NCBI RefSeq assembly: GCF_001698225.1 | Contig: NZ_CP016594.1 | Span: forward strand, 4,030,001 to 4,094,000 | Direction of reading: 5' to 3' | DNA: 64,000 bases | Source: Gordonia terrae | GTDB taxonomy: Bacteria; Actinomycetota; Actinomycetes; Mycobacteriales; Mycobacteriaceae | In this document: piece after piece, positions 44,952-54,509 of the stretch | How positions within the stretch are numbered: the first letter of the stretch is position 1 | How the letters are laid out: each line of letters begins with the position of its first letter | Notes under the pieces: model-generated | Databases searched by the model: none | Seen by the model: only the letters and a program-made list of their open reading frames with translations | What the model was told of the DNA's origin: nothing | Position numbers and translations under genes: made by a program

Positions 44952-46589
44952 TTGAGCAGGCAGAGCTTGACAAAAGCCCATGCGAAGATCACCGAGTTGT
45001 CCTGGGAGCCCACCTTCGCCACCCCGGCCACCCGGTTCGGTACCGACTACACATTCGAGAAGGCTCCCAAGAAGGATCCGCTCAAGCAGATCATGCGGTC
45101 GTACTTCCCGATGGAGGAGGAAAAGGACAACCGCGTGTACGGCGCCATGGACGGCGCCATCCGCGGCAACATGTTCCGTCAGGTGCAGGAACGTTGGCTG
45201 GAATGGCAGAAGCTGTTCCTGTCGATCATCCCGTTCCCCGAGATCTCTGCGGCCCGCGCGATGCCGATGGCCATCGACGCCGTCCCCAATCCCGAGATCC
45301 ACAATGGCCTGGCCGTGCAGATGATCGACGAGGTTCGTCATTCGACGATCCAGATGAACCTCAAGAAGCTGTACATGAACAACTACATCGACCCGGCCGG
45401 CTTCGACATCACCGAGAAGGCGTTCGCCAACAACTACGCCGGCACCATCGGCCGCCAGTTCGGCGAGGGTTTCATCACCGGCGACGCCATCACCGCGGCC
45501 AACATCTACTTGACCGTCGTCGCCGAAACAGCCTTCACCAACACGCTTTTCGTCGCCATGCCCGACGAGGCCGCCGCCAACGGCGACTACCTGCTGCCGA
45601 CCGTGTTCCACTCCGTCCAGTCCGACGAGTCGCGACACATCTCCAACGGCTACTCGATCCTGCTCATGGCACTCGCCGACGAGCGCAACCGCCCCCTGCT
45701 GGAGCGCGACCTGCGCTACGCATGGTGGAACAATCACTGCGTCGTCGACGCCGCCATCGGCACGTTCATCGAGTACGGCACCAAGGACCGTCGCAAGGAT
45801 CGCGAGAGCTACGCCGAGATGTGGCGTCGCTGGATCTACGACGACTACTACCGCAGTTACCTTCTGCCGCTGGAGAAGTACGGGCTCACCATCCCGCACG
45901 ACCTTGTCGAGGAGGCGTGGAACCGGATCACCAACAAGCACTACGTCCACGAGGTCGCCCGCTTCTTCGCCACCGGTTGGCCGGTCAACTACTGGCGGAT
46001 CGACGCCATGACCGACAAGGACTTCGAGTGGTTCGAGCACAAATACCCCGGCTGGTACAACAAGTTCGGCAAGTGGTGGGAGAACTACAACCGGCTCGCC
46101 TACCCGGGCCGCAACAAGCCGATCGCCTTCGAAGAGGTCGGGTACGAGTACCCGCACCGGTGCTGGACCTGCATGGTGCCCGCCCTCATCCGCGAGGACA
46201 TGGTCACCGAGAAGGTCGACAACCAGTGGCGCACGTACTGCTCGGAGACCTGCTACTGGACCGATGCGGTGGCGTTCCGGGGCGAGTACGAGGGTCGTGA
46301 GACCCCGAACATGGGTCGCCTCACCGGTTTCCGTGAATGGGAGACGCTCCATCACGGCAAGGATCTCGCCGACATCATCCAGGACCTGGGTTATGTCCGA
46401 GATGACGGCAAGACCTTGATCCCGCAGCCGCACCTCGATCTGGACCCGAAGAAGATGTGGACGCTCGACGATGTCCGCGGCAACGTCTTCAACAGCCCGA
46501 ACGTGCTGCTCAACGAGATGTCCGACGAGGAACGGGACGCCCACATCGCGGCGTACCGCGCCAACACCAACGGGGCCGTTCCGGCCTGA
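44952..46589 (+). CDS. prmA: Propane monooxygenase hydroxylase large subunit PrmA
   Basis: A 545-residue alpha subunit of a soluble diiron monooxygenase. All six iron ligands are visible with the spacing of MmoX: E97, E127 and H130 (EVRH), E192, E226 and H229 (ESRH). It hydroxylates a short alkane, probably propane at C2, in the cytoplasm with electrons from PrmB. The start is a TTG at 44952 ([13 protein letters not shown]) preceded by AAGGAGG about seven bases away. From memory the closest relatives are prmA of Gordonia sp. TY-5 and mimA of mycobacteria; acetone or phenol oxidation is also known in this family. A perfect hairpin follows the stop and precedes prmB. Confidence 0.93.
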   Translation: MSRQSLTKAHAKITELSWEPTFATPATRFGTDYTFEKAPKKDPLKQIMRSYFPMEEEKDNRVYGAMDGAIRGNMFRQVQERWLEWQKLFLSIIPFPEISAARAMPMAIDAVPNPEIHNGLAVQMIDEVRHSTIQMNLKKLYMNNYIDPAGFDITEKAFANNYAGTIGRQFGEGFITGDAITAANIYLTVVAETAFTNTLFVAMPDEAAANGDYLLPTVFHSVQSDESRHISNGYSILLMALADERNRPLLERDLRYAWWNNHCVVDAAIGTFIEYGTKDRRKDRESYAEMWRRWIYDDYYRSYLLPLEKYGLTIPHDLVEEAWNRITNKHYVHEVARFFATGWPVNYWRIDAMTDKDFEWFEHKYPGWYNKFGKWWENYNRLAYPGRNKPIAFEEVGYEYPHRCWTCMVPALIREDMVTEKVDNQWRTYCSETCYWTDAVAFRGEYEGRETPNMGRLTGFREWETLHHGKDLADIIQDLGYVRDDGKTLIPQPHLDLDPKKMWTLDDVRGNVFNSPNVLLNEMSDEERDAHIAAYRANTNGAVPA

Positions 46590-46599
46590 GGCGGCAGGG

Positions 46600-46641
46600 G
46601 TGGTGGACGGCGCGAACCTCCGCAACCGCGCCGTCCACCAC
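46600..46641 (+). promoter_or_regulatory. Intercistronic hairpin between prmA and prmB
   Basis: GTGGTGGACGGCGCG pairs perfectly with CGCGCCGTCCACCAC (15 bp) around a 12-base loop. It starts 11 bases after the prmA stop and no U-tract follows. It could partly terminate transcription or protect the 3' end of a prmA transcript, giving more PrmA than PrmB. Confidence 0.7.
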
Positions 46642-46690
46642 ATCCGCAACTGAACCGTTTCGTCGCAATTCCCTTCGCTCAGGAGCTTCC

Positions 46691-47731
46691 GTGGCCGACA
46701 CACATCGCATCAACTTCGCCCCCGTCGACATCGAGATGGAGGTGGGCGAGGACGAGACCATCCTCGACGCCGCATTCCGGCAGGGCATCCACCTCATGCA
46801 CGGGTGCCGGGAGGGTCGGTGCTCGGCGTGCAAGTCCTACATGCTCGACGGCGACGTCCAGATGGACGACTACTCGACCTTCGCCTGCAACGACGCCGAA
46901 GAGGCCGAGGGGTACGTCCTGCTCTGCCGCACCTACGCCTACAGCGACTGCGACATCGAGTTGCTGAACTTCGACGAGGACGAATTGCTCGGCGGCGCAC
47001 CGATCCAGGACGTCAAGACCCGCGTCGCGGCGGTCGAGTCGATGACCAAGGACATCGTCTCTCTTCGTCTGGACGTCGTCGAGCCGGCGACCTTCGAGTT
47101 CAAACCCGGCCAGTACGTGGACCTCTCGATCCCCGGGACGGATGAGAAGCGGTCGTTCTCGATCGCCACCACGCAATCCACCCCGGACACACTCGAGTTC
47201 CTCATCAAGAAGTATCCGGGCGGCGTGTTCGCCGGCATGCTCGAGAGCGGACTCGAACCGGGCACCGAGATCATGGTCAACGGTCCATACGGATCGTGCA
47301 CCCTCCGCAACGGACATGTGCTCCCGCTCGTCTGCATCGGCGGGGGCGCGGGCATGGCACCGCTGCTGTCGCTTCTGCGGCACATCAGCGAAGCCGGAAT
47401 TCAGCGCCCGGTGCGCTTCTACTACGGCGCTCGCACCGCGGCCGATCTGTTCTGTCTCGACGAGATCGCCTCGCTTGGTGAGAAGATCGCCGACTTCAGC
47501 TTCACCGCATGTTTGTCCGAGTCCGCCGCCGACGCACCCGCAGGCGTCTCGGTGGCCGAGGGCAACGTCACCGACATCGTCAACGGATGCGAATCCGACC
47601 TGTCCCGAACGGAGGTGTATTTCTGCGGACCCCCGCCCATGGTCGACGCGGCGTTGGCTCTCGCCGAACAACATTCGGTGCCCCGTGACCAGATCTTCTA
47701 TGACAGTTTCACCAGCCCGGCATTCGACTAG
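46691..47731 (+). CDS. prmB: Propane monooxygenase reductase PrmB (2Fe-2S, FAD)
   Basis: A 346-residue ferredoxin-NAD(P)H reductase. The plant-type [2Fe-2S] cluster has C39, C44, C47 and C79 (C-x4-C-x2-C-x31-C). The FAD motif is KRSFSIA and the NAD(P)H-binding site GGGAGMAPLLSLL, with a C-terminal FCGPPPMVDAAL. It passes electrons from NADH to the diiron hydroxylase. The GTG at 46691 has AGGAG five bases upstream. The 101-base gap after prmA contains the 15-bp hairpin. Confidence 0.93.
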   Translation: MADTHRINFAPVDIEMEVGEDETILDAAFRQGIHLMHGCREGRCSACKSYMLDGDVQMDDYSTFACNDAEEAEGYVLLCRTYAYSDCDIELLNFDEDELLGGAPIQDVKTRVAAVESMTKDIVSLRLDVVEPATFEFKPGQYVDLSIPGTDEKRSFSIATTQSTPDTLEFLIKKYPGGVFAGMLESGLEPGTEIMVNGPYGSCTLRNGHVLPLVCIGGGAGMAPLLSLLRHISEAGIQRPVRFYYGARTAADLFCLDEIASLGEKIADFSFTACLSESAADAPAGVSVAEGNVTDIVNGCESDLSRTEVYFCGPPPMVDAALALAEQHSVPRDQIFYDSFTSPAFD

Positions 47732-47778
47732 CCCACTCAGATCCCCGACAGCCGCCGACATCCCGAGGAGCGCGCAGT

Positions 47779-48897
47779 ATGTCCGCACCCACCGCACCCA
47801 AACCCAACCAGCGGGAACGCAGTTTCCCGTCCATCGAGTTCACCGACGCCGAGGCCGGCGCCAAGGACTTCCCGAGTTCGAAGAGCCGTAAATACAGCTA
47901 TTACCAGCCGGCCAAGAAGCGGGCGACGACGTACGAGGACGTGACCGTCGATGTGCAGCCCGATCCCGAACGGCACCTGAGTCAGGGCTGGATCTATGGC
48001 TTCGGCAACGGTCCCGGCGGCTACCCGCAGGAGTGGACGACGGCGAAGTCGAGCAACTGGCACGCCTTCCTCGACCCGAACGAGGAGTGGGACCAGACGA
48101 TCTACCGGAACAACTCGGCGGTCGTCCACCAGGTCGACCTGTGCCTGCAGAACGCCAAACGGGCACGCGCCTACGATTCCTGGAATTCGCCGTGGCTCAA
48201 GTTCATCGAGCGCAACCTCGGCGCCTGGATGCACGCCGAGAACGGGTTGGCGCTGCATGTGTTCACCTCCATCCAGCGGTCCGGACCGACCAACATGATC
48301 AACACCGCCGTGGCGGTGAACGCCGCGCACAAGATGCGCTTCGCCCAGGATCTCGCACTGTTCAACCTCGACTTGTCCGAGGCCGAGGAGGAATTCGACG
48401 GCGGGGCACACAAAGAGGTGTGGCAGGCAGCGCCGGAGTGGCAGCCGACCCGCGAGGTCGTCGAGCGTCTCACGGCGGTCGGCGACTGGTGCGAGCTCCT
48501 CTTCGCCACCAACATCGTCTTCGAGCAGCTCGTCGGATCGCTGTTCCGTTCGGAGCTGGTCATGCAGGTCGCCGCCCGCAACGGCGACTACATCACCCCC
48601 ACCATCGTCGGCACCGGTGAGTACGACTACGACCGCGACCTGGCCTACACCCGGAGCCTGTTCCGAATCCTCACTCGCGACGGGGAATTCGGAGATCAGA
48701 ACAAGGAGCTGTTCGCCCAGTGGCTCGCCGTGTGGGTACCCAGGTGCCTCGAGGCGGCCCGTGCGCTGCAACCGATCTGGTCCCAGCCGGCCGACAAGTC
48801 GATCACCTTCGCCACCAGCCTGGACGCGGCGACCGCCAAGTTCACCGACCTGCTGACATCCATCGATGTCGCCATCCCCGAGGAGTTGACCAAGTGA
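47779..48897 (+). CDS. prmC: Propane monooxygenase hydroxylase small subunit PrmC
   Basis: A 372-residue beta subunit of the diiron hydroxylase (YHS/ferritin-like helical fold without the full set of iron ligands). Typical features are an N-terminal [23 protein letters not shown] and a long helical body with [17 protein letters not shown] segments ([17 protein letters not shown]). It forms the alpha2-beta2 hydroxylase core with PrmA. Its stop overlaps the prmD start (GTGA), so the two are translationally coupled. Confidence 0.92.
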   Translation: MSAPTAPKPNQRERSFPSIEFTDAEAGAKDFPSSKSRKYSYYQPAKKRATTYEDVTVDVQPDPERHLSQGWIYGFGNGPGGYPQEWTTAKSSNWHAFLDPNEEWDQTIYRNNSAVVHQVDLCLQNAKRARAYDSWNSPWLKFIERNLGAWMHAENGLALHVFTSIQRSGPTNMINTAVAVNAAHKMRFAQDLALFNLDLSEAEEEFDGGAHKEVWQAAPEWQPTREVVERLTAVGDWCELLFATNIVFEQLVGSLFRSELVMQVAARNGDYITPTIVGTGEYDYDRDLAYTRSLFRILTRDGEFGDQNKELFAQWLAVWVPRCLEAARALQPIWSQPADKSITFATSLDAATAKFTDLLTSIDVAIPEELTK

Positions 48898-49238
48898 CCA
48901 TGCAATTCGGCGCGGAGACCGAGTTCTCCAACATGTGCGGCGTGACGCTGATGAACACCCCGATCGGCCGCGTCGTCGCCGACGTCATGGGTTCGAAGGA
49001 CGGGGTCGAACTCACCGAGTACCCGTCGATGATCCGCGTGGACGGGGTCAACCGGCTCGAATTCGACTACGACGAGCTGACCGACGCACTCGGCCAGGAC
49101 TTCGACGGATCGATCTTCGAGGAGATCAGCTCGACCCACTACGGGCGGATGGTGCACCTCGACGACCGGACCTTCCTGTTCGCCAGCCCGGAGGACGCCG
49201 CCGAGTACATCGGTTTCGACCTCACCGCCCAGAGCTGA
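48894..49238 (+). CDS. prmD: Propane monooxygenase coupling protein PrmD
   Basis: A 114-residue effector of the MmoB/DmpM family, cofactor-free and needed for efficient coupling of NADH oxidation to hydroxylation. The conserved core is [32 protein letters not shown] and [15 protein letters not shown]. The start is the GTG at 48894 overlapping the prmC stop; an ATG two codons later is also possible. It is followed by a perfect 15-bp hairpin before the amidohydrolase gene. Confidence 0.9.
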   Translation: MTMQFGAETEFSNMCGVTLMNTPIGRVVADVMGSKDGVELTEYPSMIRVDGVNRLEFDYDELTDALGQDFDGSIFEEISSTHYGRMVHLDDRTFLFASPEDAAEYIGFDLTAQS

Positions 49239-49256
49239 GAGCTCGCACCAGACCTG

Positions 49257-49296
49257 CGTCGTGACCGCCGGCGGATCGTTCCCGGCGGTCACGACG
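49257..49296 (+). promoter_or_regulatory. Intercistronic hairpin between prmD and the amidohydrolase gene
   Basis: CGTCGTGACCGCCGG pairs perfectly with CCGGCGGTCACGACG (15 bp) around a 10-base loop, starting 18 bases after the prmD stop. No U-tract follows. Like the hairpin after prmA it may attenuate transcription into the downstream genes or mark an RNA-processing point. Confidence 0.7.
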
Positions 49297-49418
49297 TACA
49301 CCAACCCATCTCTTCCAGCCCCTGTCCCCCGCCCCGCCGACCACATCCGAGACAGCCCGGCACCACCCGCCGAGACCACCCCGCCGAGACCACAGCCCAC
49401 GATCGTCAGGAGCACACG

Positions 49419-50465
49419 ATGTACGAGAAGAATGGCGACAAGTACTTCATCGTCGACGCCCACGTCCATCTCTGGGACGGACGCGAATCCAACCAGAAGA
49501 ACATCCACGGCAAGCAGTTCATCGATTGCTTCTACGACTATCACCGCAACCTCAGCCCCGAGGACAAGGTGTGGGACTACGACACCTACACCTACTACGG
49601 CCCGGACCGGCTGATGCGTGACCTCTTCGAGGAGGGCCCGGCCGACCACGCGATCTTCCAGGCCACCATGCTGAGCGACTTCTACGTCAACGGTTTCGCG
49701 CAGGTCGACGACTCGCTGAAACTGTGCGAGGACAATCCCGGTCTGCTGACCTACAACCACGCCTACGATCCCCGGCACGGCGAGGCGGGTCTCGAGCAGT
49801 TGCGCCGCGACGCCGAGGTGATGAACCTCAAGGGGGTCAAGCTCTACACCGCCGAATGGTTCGGTGACTCACGCGGATACAAGCTCGACGACGCCTGGTC
49901 GCGCCGCTATCTCGAGGAGTGCATCAAGCTCGGCATCAAGAACGTCCACATCCACAAGGGCCCCACCATCCGGCCGCTGGACCGCGACGCCTTCGACGTC
50001 GCCGACGTCGACAAGGTGGCCACCGATTACCTCGACCTCAATTTCGTCGTCGAGCACGTCGGTCTCCCGCGGCTGGAGGACTTCTGCTGGATCGCGACCC
50101 AGGAGTCGAATGTGTTCGGCGGCCTGGCCGTGGCCATCCCGTTCATCCACACCCGCCCGCGGTACTTCGCCCAGATCATCGGTGAGCTCCTGTACTGGAT
50201 CGGCGAGGACAAGATCCTCTTCGCCAGCGACTACGCGCTGTGGACACCGCAATGGCTGGTCGAGCGGTTCGTGGACTTCCAGATCCCGGAGGACATGACC
50301 GAATATGCGCCGATCACCGTCGAGCAGAAGAAGAAGATCCTCGGTCTCAACGCAGCCGCGCTGTACCCGCACATCGAGGTGCCCGAAGAACTTCGATTGC
50401 CCACGAGCGCAGCCGATCCGGATGCCGAGGTGGCCGCGGGCGCGAAGGATGCGGTGAACGCATGA
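49419..50465 (+). CDS. Amidohydrolase 2-family metal-dependent hydrolase in the prm operon
   Basis: A 348-residue TIM-barrel protein. D13-A-H15-V-H17 is the amidohydrolase metal motif. Further ligand candidates are the His in VHIHKGP, the His in VVEHVGLPRLEDF and the Asp in LFASDYALW. The family includes decarboxylases (ACMSD type) and hydrolases. An equivalent gene sits after mimABCD/prmABCD in several actinobacteria; its function there is not known to me. It ends with an ATGA overlap into the DUF59 gene. Since propane oxidation needs no amidohydrolase chemistry, a role in enzyme maturation or in metabolising a side product is inferred. Confidence 0.85.
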   Translation: MYEKNGDKYFIVDAHVHLWDGRESNQKNIHGKQFIDCFYDYHRNLSPEDKVWDYDTYTYYGPDRLMRDLFEEGPADHAIFQATMLSDFYVNGFAQVDDSLKLCEDNPGLLTYNHAYDPRHGEAGLEQLRRDAEVMNLKGVKLYTAEWFGDSRGYKLDDAWSRRYLEECIKLGIKNVHIHKGPTIRPLDRDAFDVADVDKVATDYLDLNFVVEHVGLPRLEDFCWIATQESNVFGGLAVAIPFIHTRPRYFAQIIGELLYWIGEDKILFASDYALWTPQWLVERFVDFQIPEDMTEYAPITVEQKKKILGLNAAALYPHIEVPEELRLPTSAADPDAEVAAGAKDAVNA

Positions 50466-51262
50466 CCGCGCTGGACCATCGTCCGGCGCCCGGCGTCGAA
50501 CACCCGACCCGTCTCGAGCACGACATCCTGGCCGCGCTGGACACGGTCCTCGACCCCGAACTCGACGAACCGATCACCGATCTCGCCTTCGTCCGGTCGA
50601 TCTTGATCGACGACGCCGGGGTGACGGTCCACCTGCGACTGCCCACCTCGTTCTGCTCGCCGAACTTCGCCTACCTGATGGGATCGGACGCCCTCGACGC
50701 GCTCGAGGACATCGACGGGATCGGCCAGGTCCGGGTCCTGCTCGACGACCACCACGACAGCGACAAGATCAACGCCGGCCTCGACGCCCACGCGGGATAC
50801 CGGGGCACATTCGGGGTGGAGGCACTCGACAGTCTCGACGAGCTGCGACTCACGTTCCGGCGCAAGGCACACACCGCCGCGATGGAGCGTTGCGTCGCAG
50901 CCGAGATCACCGCCGGACGGGTCCTGGTCGCCGAGGTCGATCGCCTCGCACTGCGCGATCTCCCCCGCGGTCACCGCAAGTCGGCGCTGCTGCGCCGGCG
51001 GATGGAGCTGGGACTCAGCGTCTGTCCCAACAGCCTTGTGGTCGTCGACGAGGAGGGACGCCCGTTGCCCGCCGAGCAGGTGCCCATGCGCCTGCGTTTC
51101 GCACGGTCCGTGCGGATCTCGATGGAGGGCAACAGCCACTTCTGCCGCGGCCTGCTCGCCACCCGCTACGCCGACGACACCGTCTGCGACGGCCGGAGCG
51201 GACCCGTCATCACCGATCTGCGGGCCACGCGCAGCGGCACCACCCGAACGGAACAGGAGTAG
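50462..51262 (+). CDS. DUF59/MIP18-family protein (Fe-S assembly-like) in the prm operon
   Basis: A 266-residue protein. The N-terminal ~100 residues are a DUF59 domain (DTVLDPELDEPITDLAFVRSI ... LRLPTSFCSPNFAYLM) with a Cys that could bind metal, as in SufT/PaaD-like factors. The C-terminal ~165 residues are basic and unrecognised and contain further Cys (MERCVAAEI, LSVCPNS, HFCRGL, DTVCDG). DUF59 proteins help mature Fe-S or other metallocentres, so a role in loading iron into PrmA or the PrmB cluster is inferred from context. Its ATG overlaps the amidohydrolase stop and the next gene begins three bases after its stop. Confidence 0.78.
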   Translation: MTALDHRPAPGVEHPTRLEHDILAALDTVLDPELDEPITDLAFVRSILIDDAGVTVHLRLPTSFCSPNFAYLMGSDALDALEDIDGIGQVRVLLDDHHDSDKINAGLDAHAGYRGTFGVEALDSLDELRLTFRRKAHTAAMERCVAAEITAGRVLVAEVDRLALRDLPRGHRKSALLRRRMELGLSVCPNSLVVVDEEGRPLPAEQVPMRLRFARSVRISMEGNSHFCRGLLATRYADDTVCDGRSGPVITDLRATRSGTTRTEQE

Positions 51263-51265
51263 ATC

Positions 51266-52291
51266 ATGCGCGCAGTTCAGGTCGTGGGCTACCACGACAA
51301 GTTGCAACTCAACGAGGTCCCGGCGCCGGAGGTGACCGGCCCCCTCGACGTGATCGTGAAGATCGGTGGCGCCGGGGTGTGCCGCACGGACCTGCACATC
51401 CTCGAGGGTCAGTGGGAGGAGAAATCCGGTGTGTCGCTGCCGTACACGATCGGGCACGAGAACGCCGGCTGGGTCGACGCGATCGGGGACGCGGTCACCA
51501 ACGTCGCCGTCGGCGACAAGGTGATCCTGCACCCACTCATCACGTGCGGCCTGTGTCGAGCGTGCCGGTTCGGCGACGACGTCCACTGCGAGAACAGCCA
51601 GTTCCCCGGCATCGACACCAACGGCGGGTACGCCGAGTATCTGAAGACCACCGCCCGCAGCGTCGTCCGGATCGACGATTCGCTCGAGCCCGCCGACGTC
51701 GCGGCACTCGCCGACGCGGGCCTCACCGCCTATCACGCCGCCGCCAAGGTCGCGCGTATGACGCGGCCCGGTGACACCTGCGTGGTGATCGGCGCCGGAG
51801 GACTGGGCCACATCGGGATTCAGGTCCTCGCCGCCATCTCTGCCGTCCGGCTCATCGTGGTGGACCGCAACCCCGATGCCGTCGAACTCGCCCAGCAGAT
51901 CGGGGCCGACGTCGGCATCGTCGCCGACGGCACACACGTCGACAAGGTCCTCGAACTCACCGGCGGGCACGGCGCCGAGGCCGTGCTCGACTTCGTCGGA
52001 GAGGGCGGGGCCACCGCCGAGGGCACCGCGATGCTGCGGCGCGCAGGCAACTTCTTCGTCGTCGGTTACGGCGAGAACATCGACGTGCCGACCATCGACG
52101 TCATCTCGACCGAGATCAACTACATCGGCAACCTCGTCGGTTCCTACAACGACCTCGGGGAGCTGATGGACCTCGCCGCACGGGGAAAGGTCAAGCTGCA
52201 CACCAGCACCTACGCCCTCGACGACTTCCAGCAGGCCCTCGACGACCTCGACGCCGGCCGGGTCCGCGGACGGGCGATCCTCGTTCCCTGA
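51266..52291 (+). CDS. adh1: NAD(P)-dependent zinc alcohol dehydrogenase (secondary alcohol type)
   Basis: A 341-residue medium-chain dehydrogenase. The catalytic zinc ligands are in GVCRTDLHILEG (Cys) and TIGHENAGWV (His-Glu). The structural zinc lobe is CGLCRACRFGDDVHC. The NAD site is VIGAGGLGHIGIQV. The ribosome site AGGAG lies before the ATG at 51266. In Gordonia sp. TY-5 the adh1 gene lies next to prmABCD and oxidises 2-propanol to acetone (recalled), so this enzyme likely performs the second step of propane oxidation. It is translated from the same transcript as the DUF59 gene. Confidence 0.88.
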   Translation: MRAVQVVGYHDKLQLNEVPAPEVTGPLDVIVKIGGAGVCRTDLHILEGQWEEKSGVSLPYTIGHENAGWVDAIGDAVTNVAVGDKVILHPLITCGLCRACRFGDDVHCENSQFPGIDTNGGYAEYLKTTARSVVRIDDSLEPADVAALADAGLTAYHAAAKVARMTRPGDTCVVIGAGGLGHIGIQVLAAISAVRLIVVDRNPDAVELAQQIGADVGIVADGTHVDKVLELTGGHGAEAVLDFVGEGGATAEGTAMLRRAGNFFVVGYGENIDVPTIDVISTEINYIGNLVGSYNDLGELMDLAARGKVKLHTSTYALDDFQQALDDLDAGRVRGRAILVP

Positions 52292-52304
52292 CCCGCCCTG
52301 ATCC

Positions 52305-54205
<1,901 letters not shown>

Positions 54206-54237
54206 CGCCGACATCCACTGGCGCGGACACCCGAACC

Positions 54238-54267
54238 GCCGCCGGCCGGTCCACCCCGGCCGGCGGC
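54238..54267 (+). terminator. Strong GC hairpin after the groEL-like gene
   Basis: GCCGCCGGCCGG pairs with CCGGCCGGCGGC (12 bp) around TCCACC, 33 bases after the stop. No U-tract follows. It probably ends the main prm transcript before the regulator's own promoter. Confidence 0.7.
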
Positions 54268-54472
54268 CACCGACCCCGGCGGGGACGTCACCGCACAACG
54301 GTGACGGGGGCCGGTCGCGATCGGAATTCGTTCTCGGCGTCGATCGCGGCCGGCCCACTGCCGGGCCGTCGGCGGGACCGTGCAACCCAGGGGCGTCCGG
54401 ACCACCGGCTCGCCGGACTCGTACCCGGTTCGACGCCCGTCACCAGCACTTATTCTGTACACTGCTGTTGAT

Positions 54473-54490
54473 GTGAGACGTACATCACAG
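54473..54490 (+). promoter_or_regulatory. Regulator-gene copy of the prm upstream motif
   Basis: GTGAGACGTACATCACAG contains GTGA-N8-TCAC and shares GTGAGACGT and TCACAG with the prmA upstream region (44856-44882). It lies immediately before the ribosome site of the regulator gene, suggesting autoregulation. Confidence 0.6.
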
Positions 54491-54509
54491 TAGGGAGTTG
54501 TCTACCGCG

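Noticed and set aside
44877..46703. 608-codon frame antisense to prmA
   Set aside because: It is a Val/Asp/Glu-rich shadow without motifs; the diiron ligands on the sense strand settle the issue.
50231..52201. 656-codon frame antisense to the DUF59 and alcohol dehydrogenase genes
   Set aside because: Same shadow pattern; both sense genes have recognisable catalytic or cluster motifs.
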